A stretch of DNA of 64,000 nucleotides from Streptomyces sp. 846.5 (GCF_004365705.1 NZ_SOBN01000002.1:1054001-1118000); one strand, 5' to 3'. Shown: positions 43,068 through 52,285, counted from the stretch's first letter. Made by a program: numbers and translations. Notes: generated by a model from the letters alone, not told the origin.

Positions 43068-44153
43068 GTGAAGGGACTACTGCTGCGGTTGTCGGCGCTG
43101 GACGCGGACGCGGCCGCCGCACTGCGCGTGATCGCCCACTTCGAGGCGCTGCTGGGCAGCCGCCTCGACGCCGAGTCGCTGGTGCGGTCGACGGCGGGGC
43201 TGGCCGAGTGCGCAGCGGGGCTGGAGCTGGCAGGACGGACGGTGCGGTTCGGCCCGTCGGGATCTCTGCCCCTGGAGCCCGTCGCCGAGGCGTCCAGCAG
43301 TGTGGAGCTCGGCGCGGGCGGGCGGGTCTGGCTGGAGCGGCCGGGCGAGCCGGAACCCTTCGACGACCTCGTCCTGGAGTGGATGGCCATCGCCGCCGGG
43401 GTGCTCGACAGCCGGAAGCCGGAGGCCCGGGCGCCGCATGTGGCCGATCCCGCGCTGGTGGAGCTGGTGCTCTCGGAGCGGGAGGCGGTCGAGGACCGGG
43501 CCAGGGCGCTTCGACTGCTGGGCCTGGTGCCGGAGCAGCCGCTGCGGGTGGTGGCGGTGGCCGGGATGGCCGCGGTCGCCCTGCTCGGCCGGGGCAGGCT
43601 GTGGCCCGCGGTGCGGGTGGCCAGCATGGGGCCGCTGGTCGTGGCGCTGGTTCCGGCGCTGCCCGGCAGTTCGTCGCCCGCCGCCGAGCTGCGGGCCGTG
43701 GTGGGCGAACACGGCTCGCCGGGCATGCGGATCGGGGTCGGCGACAGCGCGTCCGCGCTGGACGCGTGGACCTCGTGGCGCCAGGCCCGGCTGGCCCTGC
43801 GGTTCGCGGTCGAGGGGGTGCCGGAGGAGTCCGTGGTCGACCACGCCGCCCTCGGGCCGGTGGCGCTGCTGGCCGAGATCCCGGTGGAGCGGCTCCGTAC
43901 GCAGCCCGAGGTGCGCGCCCTGGAGCAGCTGGCCGACGGCAAGGGCGGCGAGCAGAGCATCGCCGCCCTTGCCGCGTTCTGCCGCGCGGGCTCGCTCCGG
44001 CAGGCCGCCGCGGAGCTGCATCTGCATCACAGCTCGGTCGCCGCCCGGCTGGCCCAGGTCGAGCGGGCCATGGGATGGACGCTCGCCGATCCCCAGGACT
44101 GCTTCAACGCGCGGCTCGCGCTGTACGCCCTGAGGCTCGCGAGAGCGGGCTGA
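43068..44153 (+). CDS. PucR-type helix-turn-helix regulator
   Basis: A 361-residue regulator starting at GTG 43068. The C-terminal PucR HTH_30 motif reads GSLRQAAAELHLHHSSVAAR followed by LAQVERAMGWTLADP. The middle region resembles a CdaR/GGDEF-like sensory domain; the N-terminal part is not recognised. It probably controls the LLM-class oxidoreductase just upstream. It is convergent with the esterase gene, 18 bp between stops. Confidence 0.88.
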   Translation: MKGLLLRLSALDADAAAALRVIAHFEALLGSRLDAESLVRSTAGLAECAAGLELAGRTVRFGPSGSLPLEPVAEASSSVELGAGGRVWLERPGEPEPFDDLVLEWMAIAAGVLDSRKPEARAPHVADPALVELVLSEREAVEDRARALRLLGLVPEQPLRVVAVAGMAAVALLGRGRLWPAVRVASMGPLVVALVPALPGSSSPAAELRAVVGEHGSPGMRIGVGDSASALDAWTSWRQARLALRFAVEGVPEESVVDHAALGPVALLAEIPVERLRTQPEVRALEQLADGKGGEQSIAALAAFCRAGSLRQAAAELHLHHSSVAARLAQVERAMGWTLADPQDCFNARLALYALRLARAG

Positions 44154-44171
44154 CTTCCCGTCCACGCGTCC

Positions 44172-45122
44172 TCAGCGGCGCAGCGCCCGGCTCAGGACGG
44201 CGACCGCCTCGGCGGTCTCCCGCCTGGAGACGGCGGCGAAGGGAACCATGCTCGACCCGTGGAAGGTGCCCGGGAAGAGGTGCAGTTCGGTGCTGACCCC
44301 GGCGGCCAGCAGGGCGGCGGCGTAGGCGATGCCCTCGTCCCGCAGCGGGTCGAACTCCATCACCGAGATGTAGGCGGGCGGCAGGCCCGCCAGCTCGGCG
44401 GTGGTGGCCCGGGCCGGGGCCGCGTACGGTGACACGGCGTCACTGCCGGGGACCCCGGCGCCCAGGTAGGCGTCCCAGCTGATCACGGCGTTGGGCCGGT
44501 TCCACACCGGGGTGTCGGTGAACGCCAGCATGCTGGGCGTGCCGAGCCGGTCGTCGAGTTCGGGGATGCCGAGGTACTGGAAGCGGATCCCCGGCCCACC
44601 GCGGTCCCGGGCGAGCATGGCCAGGCCCGCCGCCAGCCCGCCGCCGGCGCTGGCGCCGTGGATCGCGATCCGGTCCGGGTCGATCCCCAGCTCCGCCGCG
44701 TTCTTCGCCACCCAGGACAGCCCTGCGTAGCAGTCCTCGAGCCCCGCCGGGAAGGGGTGCTCGGGGGCCAGCCGGTACTCCACCGAGAAGACCGCCGCCT
44801 GGAGTTCCCGGCTCAGCAGCACGTTGTGGCCATGGTCGAGCTGCGCGGTGCCCAGCAGGAAGCCGCCGCCGTGGATGTCGTAGACCAGCGGCAGCGCCCC
44901 GGTGACGCCCTGCGGCCGGTAGGTGTGCAGGACCACGTCCGGCGCCCCGTCCGGACCGGGAACCACCAGCTCCGCGACATCCACCCCTTCGGTGTCCACC
45001 TCGGCCGCGGCGGCGGCCACGCCCTGTGCCATCTCCGCCCTGGCGCCGGCCAGGTCGGTGAGGTCCGCCCTCGGCATCATCGAGAGGACGGCGGCGAGCT
45101 CGGGGTCCAACGCATACGTCAT
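44172..45122 (-). CDS. Alpha/beta-hydrolase esterase (hormone-sensitive lipase family)
   Basis: A 316-residue cytoplasmic esterase. The oxyanion-hole motif is YDIHGGGFLLG, the nucleophile is the Ser of IHGASAGGGLA, the acid is in VMEFDPLRDEG and the His in PGTFHGSS, as in HSL-type lipases/esterases. It hydrolyses short-chain esters; the substrate is unknown. ATG 45122 follows GGAGAAGG. It is probably monocistronic. Confidence 0.94.
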   Translation of the reverse strand: MTYALDPELAAVLSMMPRADLTDLAGARAEMAQGVAAAAAEVDTEGVDVAELVVPGPDGAPDVVLHTYRPQGVTGALPLVYDIHGGGFLLGTAQLDHGHNVLLSRELQAAVFSVEYRLAPEHPFPAGLEDCYAGLSWVAKNAAELGIDPDRIAIHGASAGGGLAAGLAMLARDRGGPGIRFQYLGIPELDDRLGTPSMLAFTDTPVWNRPNAVISWDAYLGAGVPGSDAVSPYAAPARATTAELAGLPPAYISVMEFDPLRDEGIAYAAALLAAGVSTELHLFPGTFHGSSMVPFAAVSRRETAEAVAVLSRALRR

Positions 45123-45248
45123 GGCCTTCTCCGATCGGACGCTCCGTCGCGTCCTCAGCGGAATCGTCCCAGTCGGCATCCGGGCAGGTCATCCGACGGG
45201 CGTCGGGAGAAATGCCCGGTCTGCCCGACAGCGGGGGCCGTCAGTGGG

Positions 45249-45276
45249 GGCCGTCAGTTCTTGGCCGTCAGTTCTT
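45249..45276. repeat. Tandem 14-bp repeat at the chitosanase 3' end
   Basis: GGCCGTCAGTTCTT occurs twice in tandem (45249-45262 and 45263-45276), with a third partial copy GGCCGTCAGT at 45236-45245. The repeat contains the last Lys-Asn-stop codons of the chitosanase gene, so each copy carries a spare stop. Probably a replication-slippage duplication. Confidence 0.85.
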
Positions 45277-46125
45277 GATGGTGTAGCTGTCGCCGTAGGT
45301 CTTCCAGGTGAGCGGGGGGTTGAGGTCGAGGTTGCCGGCCTTGAGGAAGACGCGCTGCTCGGTGTCGACGCGGCTGGTGTCGTCGTGGGCGGCCTCGGTG
45401 AGCATGGCGGCCTTGCGGGCGTCGAGGAAGGCGTTGAGGTAGGTGGTCTCGTCGCCGCCCTGGGCGGGGGTCCTGGCCTTCTGCATGGCGGTCTTGCGGA
45501 TGCCGCCGAAGCTGGTGGGGTCGTCCCCGGGGCCGTGCATCACGATGGCGTCGTAGTAGATGAACTGGCCCAGTGCGCGCAGCCCGTCGGCCTCGGCCTG
45601 CTGGACGGCGGGGTCGAAGTAGACCCGGTCGCGTTCGTTGTTCTGCGCGGTCTGGAAGACGGTGTCCTTGGCCGCGGTCTTCCAGGCGTTGACGAAGGCG
45701 CTGCCCAGGCCGCTGTGCGAGGCGGTGCCGTTGACCTTCTTCAGCGCGGGCAGGTACTTGGCGAGCACGTTGCCCGGTTCGGCGGCGGTGTAGGCCTGGA
45801 CGAGTTCCAGCATGTCGCCGGTGCCCGAGCAGAACCCGATGATGCCCGCGGTGTAGCCGCGGCCGTCGCCGATGTCCTCGATGTACGTGTACTGCGCCTT
45901 CCAGTCCAGCGAGGAGTTCTCCGCGCTGGAGACGAGCTCCATCGCTATCTCCTTCTTGTGCGCGTCGGTGAGGTTCACTCCGCCGGCGGCCGCGACCCTG
46001 GGGGTGGTCGAGGCCATGGCCTGGACGCCCACGAAGGTGAGCGCCCCGGCGGCGCCCAGGGCGGTGGCGGCGAGGAGGGTCCGTCGGCCGAGGTGCTGGG
46101 AACGCCGGTGCTGGGACTGCGTCAT
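45268..46125 (-). CDS. csn: Secreted GH46 chitosanase
   Basis: A 285-residue exported enzyme that hydrolyses beta-1,4 bonds of chitosan. The signal peptide has a twin-arginine motif (HLGRRTLLAATALGAAGAL), suggesting Tat export. The catalytic acid Glu69 (VSSAENSSLDW) and base Asp87 (EDIGDGRGY) correspond to Glu22 and Asp40 of the Streptomyces sp. N174 enzyme, which this sequence resembles closely along its whole length (GFCSGTGDMLELV, RDRVYFDPAV, GGDETTYLNAFLDARKAAML). The gene stands alone behind a 31-bp palindromic operator. Confidence 0.97.
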   Translation of the reverse strand: MTQSQHRRSQHLGRRTLLAATALGAAGALTFVGVQAMASTTPRVAAAGGVNLTDAHKKEIAMELVSSAENSSLDWKAQYTYIEDIGDGRGYTAGIIGFCSGTGDMLELVQAYTAAEPGNVLAKYLPALKKVNGTASHSGLGSAFVNAWKTAAKDTVFQTAQNNERDRVYFDPAVQQAEADGLRALGQFIYYDAIVMHGPGDDPTSFGGIRKTAMQKARTPAQGGDETTYLNAFLDARKAAMLTEAAHDDTSRVDTEQRVFLKAGNLDLNPPLTWKTYGDSYTIKN

Positions 46126-46145
46126 GAGCGGTCTCCTGAGATCAC

Positions 46146-46176
46146 AACCAAGTTAGGAAGGTTTCCTAACTTGGTT
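46146..46176. promoter_or_regulatory. Perfect palindromic operator of the chitosanase gene
   Basis: AACCAAGTTAGGAA (46146-46159), a 3-bp centre, then its exact complement TTCCTAACTTGGTT (46163-46176), starting 20 bases upstream of the chitosanase ATG. From memory, chitosanase genes of Streptomyces are repressed by the ROK protein CsnR at a palindrome containing GTTAGGAAA; this site fits that form. No csnR gene is next to it. Confidence 0.85.
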
Positions 46177-46340
46177 GATCCTGCCGTTCTGAACCGGTCC
46201 CGTCAAACCCCTCGACCCCAGTCCATACAGGCTTGCGGTCGCGCTAAGGCCCCCTTAAGAAAGAGCCGGGCAAGAGGGAATTCATCGTCATCCTGTACAA
46301 AGCAGGCAACTCCGCCGACGCGCCCGTCGTCCTTGCAGAC

Positions 46341-47546
46341 ATGGCGAACGATGCGATCCAGGCGGAGCCCCGACCCGGCGCCGACGTCCGGTACCGGTGG
46401 GTGCTGGTCGGATGGGCGCTGTTGTGGTTCCTGGTGGACCTGCCCGGGGGCGGGTACTCGTGGCACTACTTCGCCCACGGGAGCGCCCTGCTGTTCGACG
46501 GTTCGGCGGCCTCGCCGCCGGGCGGGATGCACCTCTACGCCAACTACCCCGACCTGCAGATCGGCCCGGTGGCCATCGTCTGCGCCCAGCTGCTGCGGAT
46601 GATCGGCCCCTCGAACGGGGTGGTCGCCGGGCAGGTGGTGATGTCGGTCTGCGGACTGCTGGTCCTGTTCCTGCTGGAGCGATCCGCGGTCCTGCTCCAC
46701 CCGGAGCTGGCGCGCAGGCCGCAGGCCCTGCGGCGCACCGTGGTGCTGGCCGGCGGGGTCTTCCTGGTCCTGTGGGAGTCCCTGGCCGTGCACTACGGGC
46801 ACCTCGACGACGTGCTGGCGCTGCTCTTCGCCGCTCTCGCCGTGCGCGCCCTGGCGGCGGACTCGCCGGCGCTGACCGGCCTGTGCCTGGGGCTGGCCGT
46901 CGACTCCAAGCCCTGGGCCCTGGTCTTCCTGCCGCTGGTCCTGGTCGCAGGCCGGAGCCGGTGCCGCTATGTGGCCGTCTACGCCGTCGGCACCGTACTG
47001 CTGGTCTGGCTGCCCTTCGTACTCGCCGACTTCGGCACGCTGGGCGCCGCCCAGTACGCCATCGTCAACGAACCCTCCTCCGCCCTCCGGGCGCTGGGTG
47101 TCGCCACGCCCGGGACGCCGTCCTGGGACCGGACCGCCCAGCTGGTGCTGGGCTGCGCGCTCGGACTGCTGGCGGTGGCGCGGCGGCGGTGGCCCGCGGT
47201 GCTGCTGCTGGGCATCGGCGCGCGGATCGTGCTGGACCCCGGCGTCTACGACTACTACACGACCGGAATCCTCTTCGGCGCCCTGTGCTGGGAACTGCTC
47301 GGGCTGCGGCGGCCGGTCCCGTACTGGTCGCTCGCCTCCTTCCCCGCCCTGTACCTGGCGCCGCGGATCACCGACGACGCGGCGCTGCTGGGGAATCTGC
47401 GGCTGTGGCTGGTGCTGGCGCTGGCCGCCGGGGTGCTGCTGATGCCGCAGCGCTGGTGCGCCGAGCTGCAGGGCCCCGAGCCCGCGCGGCCGGGATTCGA
47501 GGGGCTGCGTGCGGAGCCGGGAGGGCGACTGTCTACATTCATGTAG
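46341..47546 (+). CDS. Polytopic membrane protein, GT87/GT-C-like
   Basis: A 401-residue membrane protein with about ten helices and the general plan of actinobacterial GT-C mannosyltransferases: an early loop with LYANYPDLQIGPVAIVCAQL, then ESLAVHYGHLDDVLALLFAA and AVDSKPWALVFLPLVL. These are probable lipid-linked-sugar transferases of the cell envelope. The stop codon lies within a perfect palindrome (47531-47548). The gene is followed by two more membrane proteins of similar type. Confidence 0.8.
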   Translation: MANDAIQAEPRPGADVRYRWVLVGWALLWFLVDLPGGGYSWHYFAHGSALLFDGSAASPPGGMHLYANYPDLQIGPVAIVCAQLLRMIGPSNGVVAGQVVMSVCGLLVLFLLERSAVLLHPELARRPQALRRTVVLAGGVFLVLWESLAVHYGHLDDVLALLFAALAVRALAADSPALTGLCLGLAVDSKPWALVFLPLVLVAGRSRCRYVAVYAVGTVLLVWLPFVLADFGTLGAAQYAIVNEPSSALRALGVATPGTPSWDRTAQLVLGCALGLLAVARRRWPAVLLLGIGARIVLDPGVYDYYTTGILFGALCWELLGLRRPVPYWSLASFPALYLAPRITDDAALLGNLRLWLVLALAAGVLLMPQRWCAELQGPEPARPGFEGLRAEPGGRLSTFM

Positions 47547-47548
47547 AC
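47531..47548. promoter_or_regulatory. Palindrome spanning the stop codon
   Basis: GTCTACATTCATGTAGAC is an 18-bp inverted repeat (8-bp arms, 2-bp centre) over the last codons of the membrane-protein gene and 120 bp upstream of the next gene. It is AT-richer than its surroundings and could be an operator for the 47668 operon or a weak terminator. Confidence 0.5.
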
Positions 47549-47667
47549 GTCATAACCAAATTCAAGATCCCGTCACATGTTCGACCCTTAGATTGCTTGC
47601 GGCGAGCACCCGCCTGAGCTGAGCTGAGCCGCACCCGCCCCTTCAAGCATTCGGAGCAGAGCCACCC

Positions 47668-49086
47668 GTGGTGACCATCAGCAGAGAGCAGGGCGCGGTC
47701 ACAGCGGCCCGCCCCGGGACACCGCCCGGTCCCCCTCCCCCTCGGACTCCCGCTCCTGGTCCCTGGTTCCTCCGCGTCCTGGCGACTCCTGCGTGCGCGG
47801 TCTCGGTGTCCGTGCTGGGCATCCTGCTGATGGCGCTGGTGGGAGCGAGCGCGCCGAACGACCACACGGTCGCGGTGCGACTGCCGCTCTCCGTGCTGCC
47901 GCCCCTGTCGGCGAGTACCTCCACGCTGGTGATGATCGCTGCGATAGCCGCGCAGGCGCTGGGACTGCTGGGCATGCTCACCGCGATGGGCCACGGCTGG
48001 CGGCCCGGCGTGCCCCGGCTGTTCGCGGCCGGCGCCGCTGCCGTGGTGCTCTGCAGTTCCCTGGCCCCCATCGGCTCCGCGGACATCGCGAGCTATGCCG
48101 CCTACGGTCGCATCGCCGCCCTCGGCGGCGACCCCTATCGCCTGAGCCCGGCCGACCTGGGCGGCGGCTACGCGCAGTTGGTCAGCCCCAGCTGGTTGCA
48201 CGCGCCCTCCGTCTACGGGCCGCTGGCGACCTGGATCCAGCAGGCGGCCGCGGCGGTCGGCGGCGACCGGCCCTGGCTGACGATCTGGCTGCTGATGCTC
48301 GCCAACGCGGCCGCGTTCCTGGCCACCGGCCTGCTGCTGGTGCGGGTGGCCAGGGACGGAAGCCGCGCCGCCCTGCTGTGGGTGGCCAACCCGCTGCTGA
48401 TCGGGCTCCTGGTCGCCGGCGGTCATCTGGACACCTTCGTGGCCCTGCTCGCCGCGGCCGCCCTGGTCGTCAGCAAGCGGGTCGGCAGCAGGCGGGTCGT
48501 CAGCTGGCGGGCGGATGCCTGGTACCGGGACGCGACCGTCGGCGTGCTCCTCGGGCTGGCCTGCGGTCTCAAGGTCAGCACCGGTCTGGTGGTCGCGGGG
48601 GTGGTCTTCGCGCTACTGCTGGAGCGCGCCTGGGCACGGGCGCTCCGCCTGTCCGCCGCGGCGGCTCTCACCGTTCTGGTGCTCTACGCCGGTTACGGCA
48701 TGCACGCGCTCACCCCGCTGGGGGCGGCCGCCCATCTGGTCTCCGTCCCCTCGCTCTGGCAGGGCGTGCACCTGCTCGGCAACTCCACCGTGGGCGGCGC
48801 CGTGACGGATGCCGTCATCGGCCTGGCCTGGCCGGTGGTGACGGTCGCCGTCGCCCGGTGGCTGCGTCCCCGGCTGCCGCGGGCGACCCCCCTCGTGCTG
48901 GGGATCCCGTTCGTCCTGTCGCTGGCCTGGGTGCTGGCCGCCCCGTGGTCCATGCCCTGGTACACCGCGGTCAGCTGGCTCTGCGCCGCGGTACTGCCCC
49001 GCAACGCGCTGGTCGGCTGGCTGCTGGCGGCCACGACGTTCCTCGCGCTGATGCACAACACCGGTGGACGGGGATGGGCCTGGTGA
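47668..49086 (+). CDS. Alpha-1,6-mannopyranosyltransferase-like (MptB-type) membrane protein
   Basis: A 472-residue polytopic protein with a Pro-rich cytoplasmic N-terminus and about 12 helices. SADIASYAAYGRIAALGGDPY resembles the catalytic-loop motif of polyprenyl-phosphomannose-dependent mannosyltransferases of the MptA/MptB group, with ACGLKVSTGLVVAGVVFALL as in GT-C enzymes. It would lengthen a mannan-like chain outside the membrane. Start GTG 47668; its stop overlaps the next start by GTGA. Confidence 0.8.
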   Translation: MVTISREQGAVTAARPGTPPGPPPPRTPAPGPWFLRVLATPACAVSVSVLGILLMALVGASAPNDHTVAVRLPLSVLPPLSASTSTLVMIAAIAAQALGLLGMLTAMGHGWRPGVPRLFAAGAAAVVLCSSLAPIGSADIASYAAYGRIAALGGDPYRLSPADLGGGYAQLVSPSWLHAPSVYGPLATWIQQAAAAVGGDRPWLTIWLLMLANAAAFLATGLLLVRVARDGSRAALLWVANPLLIGLLVAGGHLDTFVALLAAAALVVSKRVGSRRVVSWRADAWYRDATVGVLLGLACGLKVSTGLVVAGVVFALLLERAWARALRLSAAAALTVLVLYAGYGMHALTPLGAAAHLVSVPSLWQGVHLLGNSTVGGAVTDAVIGLAWPVVTVAVARWLRPRLPRATPLVLGIPFVLSLAWVLAAPWSMPWYTAVSWLCAAVLPRNALVGWLLAATTFLALMHNTGGRGWAW

Positions 49087-50789
49087 CAAGTCCCCTTGTC
49101 GATGTAGCCATCATCCCCGGCCCGCGCCGGCCGTACGCCGCCCCGGCGCTCGCTCCGGCCCCCGGGTCGGTCGGCCGAGGACCGGCTCGCTCCCGGCGCT
49201 GGGCGTGGCTGCGCCATCCGGTCGTGGCGGCCGTGCTTCTGGCGGCGACGGTCCAGGCCGGATGGGCGCTCTGGCTGGCGACCAACGGCGGCGACATGGC
49301 CGCCCAGTACGCCTGGGAGCAGTTCGCCGCGGCCCACCCGGGGTCGGCCTACGATCTCGCCTGGTACGGCGGGATGCACCCGGCCTCCTACAGCGTGATC
49401 ACCCCCTATCTGATGGCCTTTCTGGGGGTGCGCGCCACCGGGGTGATCGCCGGGACGCTCGCGGCGGCACTGCTCGCCCGGCTGCTGATGCGCGCCGCAG
49501 TCCCCCGCCCGCTCCTGCCCGCCCTGTGCGGCGCGGTGGCGCTGGCCTGCAACACGGCATCCGGACGGATCACCTTCGCGGTCGGCACCCTCGTCGCCCT
49601 TGCCGCGGTCCTGACCGTCTACGAGACCCGCGGGGCGTCCCGACCGCGGGCCGCGGTGGCCGGCCTGCTCGGCGTCGTCGCGACCCTGGCCAGCCCGGTG
49701 GACGGCCTGTTCCTGCTGGCCATCGCCCCAGCGCTGTTCCTGACCGGAAGACGCGCGGCCGCCGTCGTCCTGGCCGCCGGACCACCCCTGGTGGTGGGGG
49801 TCACCGCGCTGCTCTTCCCCTTCTACGGCGTGCAGCCCTACATCCTGCTGCAGCTCGCCCTGGTGCTGGCCACCACCCTGCCGCTGGCTCTGCTGGCCCC
49901 GGCGTCCTGGCGGGCGGTACGGATCGGGGCCTCGACCTACGCGCTCGGCAATCTGTTCACCGTCCTGATCCCCTCCCCGATCGGCAGCAACGTGGAGCGG
50001 CTCGCGCTGCTGTTCGGAGCGACCCTGCTGCTGGCCGCGGCGCGGGCGGCAAGCGGGCGCCGGGCACGCGCCCTGTGGATCGCCTTCGGGATCGCCCTGT
50101 CCTGGCAGACCATCCAGCCGCTGACGGACATCGCCGTCGCCGCGCCCGCCGCCGGATGGACGCAGTACGCCAAACCGCTGGCCGCCGAACTGACCAAGCT
50201 GGGGGCCGAGCAGGGCCGCGTCGAGGTCGTGGGAACCGCCTCGCACGTCGAGGCGTCAAGCCTGGCGTCCACCGTGGAGCTGGCCCGGGGGTGGAACCGG
50301 CAGGCGGACCTCACCCGCAACCCGCTCTTCTACAACGGCACCCTGGACGACGCCAACTACCATGCCTGGCTCAGGAACTGGGCCGTGGACTACGTCGTGC
50401 TCCCGGACACCGGATTCTACGACTACGCCTCGACGGCCGAGAGCCGCATCGTCGCCTCCGGGCAGCCGTGGCTCGATCCGGTGTGGAGCGACGCGCACTG
50501 GAAGGTCTACCGGGTCGCGGACGCGCTTCCGCTCGCCGACGCCCCGGCCACCGTGGTCGACGCGGGCCAGGTCTCACTGACGCTCCAGATGTCCGCACCC
50601 GGAACCGTGCTGGTGCGGATCGCCTGGTCGCCCTGGCTGACCGTACTCGGCACCGGGACGGGATGCCTCACCCCCGACGGCGCCTGGACCCGCCTGACCG
50701 TACAGACCCCGGGCATCGTCCACATCGGCACCGCCTACGCCCTCCCTCGGGGCACCCCGTGCCCCGAGGCCGCCACGACCGACGGCTGA
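49083..50789 (+). CDS. Large polytopic membrane protein, possible GT-C glycosyltransferase
   Basis: A 568-residue protein from GTG 49083 (GTGA overlap with the MptB-like gene). It has about ten helices (AVLLAATVQAGWALWLATNG first), with MAAQYAWEQFAAAHPGSAYD in the first loop, and a soluble C-terminal domain of about 200 residues (VEVVGTASHVEASSLASTVE, LRNWAVDYVVLPDTGFYDY). That plan matches GT-C enzymes with an extracellular C-terminal domain, but I see no defined family motif. The coupling suggests that it acts with the preceding transferase. Confidence 0.8.
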   Translation: MTSPLVDVAIIPGPRRPYAAPALAPAPGSVGRGPARSRRWAWLRHPVVAAVLLAATVQAGWALWLATNGGDMAAQYAWEQFAAAHPGSAYDLAWYGGMHPASYSVITPYLMAFLGVRATGVIAGTLAAALLARLLMRAAVPRPLLPALCGAVALACNTASGRITFAVGTLVALAAVLTVYETRGASRPRAAVAGLLGVVATLASPVDGLFLLAIAPALFLTGRRAAAVVLAAGPPLVVGVTALLFPFYGVQPYILLQLALVLATTLPLALLAPASWRAVRIGASTYALGNLFTVLIPSPIGSNVERLALLFGATLLLAAARAASGRRARALWIAFGIALSWQTIQPLTDIAVAAPAAGWTQYAKPLAAELTKLGAEQGRVEVVGTASHVEASSLASTVELARGWNRQADLTRNPLFYNGTLDDANYHAWLRNWAVDYVVLPDTGFYDYASTAESRIVASGQPWLDPVWSDAHWKVYRVADALPLADAPATVVDAGQVSLTLQMSAPGTVLVRIAWSPWLTVLGTGTGCLTPDGAWTRLTVQTPGIVHIGTAYALPRGTPCPEAATTDG

Positions 50790-50992
50790 GGCGCCGTCCG
50801 GCCCGTACGGGCACCCTCACCAGGCCGGGAGCAGCATTCCCGATTTCGCTACAAGTTCCGAAATTATTCCGGACGGGGCTCGCCACGCCGCCGAAACACA
50901 CCCTTCATACCGTCACTGTCAGCCACAAGGGCCACATGAGGCCCATCAGGCCAAAAATGCTACTTTCACCGGAAATCACCCAGGAGCCCCGA

Positions 50993-52285
50993 GTGCCCGA
51001 CCTCTCCAGACGCGGCGCCCTCCGGCTGACCGCCGGCATGGCCCTCAGCTGCACCCTCGCTGCCTGTGGGCGCGGCGGTGCCACCGCTGCGCCGACCGCC
51101 GCCAAGTCCGTCGACGCCTCCCCGGCCACCGGAACCATCAGTGTCTGGGCCCCGCAGGGCGACGCGAACGTGCTCGACTCGGTCATCAAGCCCTTCAAGG
51201 CCCAGAACCCGGGCGTGGACGTGAAGTTCACTCTGATCCCGAACGCCGAGTACTACACCAAGCTCCAGGCGGCGATCGCGGCGGGCAAGGGGCCCGATGT
51301 CGCCCAGTTCTTCCCCGAGTCGCAGGCGCAGTTCCTGGATCCGTCGATCCTGCAGGCCGTTCCGAGCGGCCTCGTCGACTCGGGCAGCTTCTTCAGGAGT
51401 CTCTGGGATGCCGGTGTCGCCAAAGGCGTCGCCTACACGGTGCCCTGGTACGCCTACACCTACGCGCTCGTCTACCGCGCCGACCTCGCCAGGAAGGCGG
51501 GCGTCAAGGCGCCGACCAGGTGGGCGGAGATGGTGCCGTTCTTCAAGGCGCTCCAGGGTGCCGGAGCCCGGCACGGCCTCGGCGCGGACATCGGCTGGGA
51601 CATCTTCAACGGCCAGGACGTCGCGATGTACGCCTGGCAGGCCGGCGGCTCGCTGCTCTCCGCCGACGGCGCGTGGACCCTCGACACTCAGGCGATGGCC
51701 GACGCGATCGCCTACAACGCGTCGTTCTTCACCTCGGGCGCCGCCGACACCGCCGGGCCCACGTTCCTGGACGCGCAGCCGTACTTCGTCGCCGGCAAGA
51801 CCGCCTCGATGATCACCGGCCCCTGGGTCATCGGGCAGCTCGACACCGCCGCGGGCAAGGCCGGCTGGACGGCGTCCCACGTCGCCACCGCGCCGCTGCC
51901 CGCCGGGGCCTCGGGCAGTACCTCCTTCTCCGCCGGAGGCAGCTGGGGTGTGCTCGCCGACAGCCCGAACGCGGACGCGTCGTGGAAGCTCATCCGCTAC
52001 CTCTCCAAGCCGAGCACCCAGGTCGCCCAGTACAAGGCGTACAGCTCGCTGCCGGCCGTCGTCTCCGCCTGGGGCGACCCCGCCATCGCGGGCCAGCCGC
52101 TGCTGGACGCCTTCCTCGCGCAGCTGAAGAACACCCGGGCGTTCCCGCAGGTGAGCAACTGGCAGCAGGTCGCGACCCGGCTGGGCAAGGAGATGGAGGC
52201 CGTGGCCAAGGGCACCGAGACGGCCGCGAAGGCCGCGGCGAACGTCCAGTCGTACGCCGGCAGCCTCGGCACGGGTGCGGGGTGA
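50993..52285 (+). CDS. Sugar ABC transporter substrate-binding lipoprotein
   Basis: A 430-residue family-1 binding protein from GTG 50993, which follows AGGAG by 7 bases. The signal has a twin-arginine pair (LSRRGALRLTAGMALSCTLA) and a lipobox LAAC, so it may be a Tat-exported lipoprotein. TISVWAPQGDANVLDSVIKP and PDVAQFFPESQAQ are typical of sugar-binding proteins. It begins the 51.0-59.1 kb operon, in which almost all genes overlap. Confidence 0.94.
   Translation: MPDLSRRGALRLTAGMALSCTLAACGRGGATAAPTAAKSVDASPATGTISVWAPQGDANVLDSVIKPFKAQNPGVDVKFTLIPNAEYYTKLQAAIAAGKGPDVAQFFPESQAQFLDPSILQAVPSGLVDSGSFFRSLWDAGVAKGVAYTVPWYAYTYALVYRADLARKAGVKAPTRWAEMVPFFKALQGAGARHGLGADIGWDIFNGQDVAMYAWQAGGSLLSADGAWTLDTQAMADAIAYNASFFTSGAADTAGPTFLDAQPYFVAGKTASMITGPWVIGQLDTAAGKAGWTASHVATAPLPAGASGSTSFSAGGSWGVLADSPNADASWKLIRYLSKPSTQVAQYKAYSSLPAVVSAWGDPAIAGQPLLDAFLAQLKNTRAFPQVSNWQQVATRLGKEMEAVAKGTETAAKAAANVQSYAGSLGTGAG

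Noticed and set aside
50851..50875. Operator for the ROK regulator (GTTCCG ... CCGGAC)
   Set aside because: The repeat is short and imperfect (5 of 6 per arm) in GC-rich DNA; not strong enough to list as a site.
49064..50992. Open frame that would extend the 50993 binding protein upstream by 640 codons
   Set aside because: The upstream part is an out-of-frame reading of the membrane-protein gene; a good ribosome-binding site, lipobox and signal peptide fix the start at GTG 50993.
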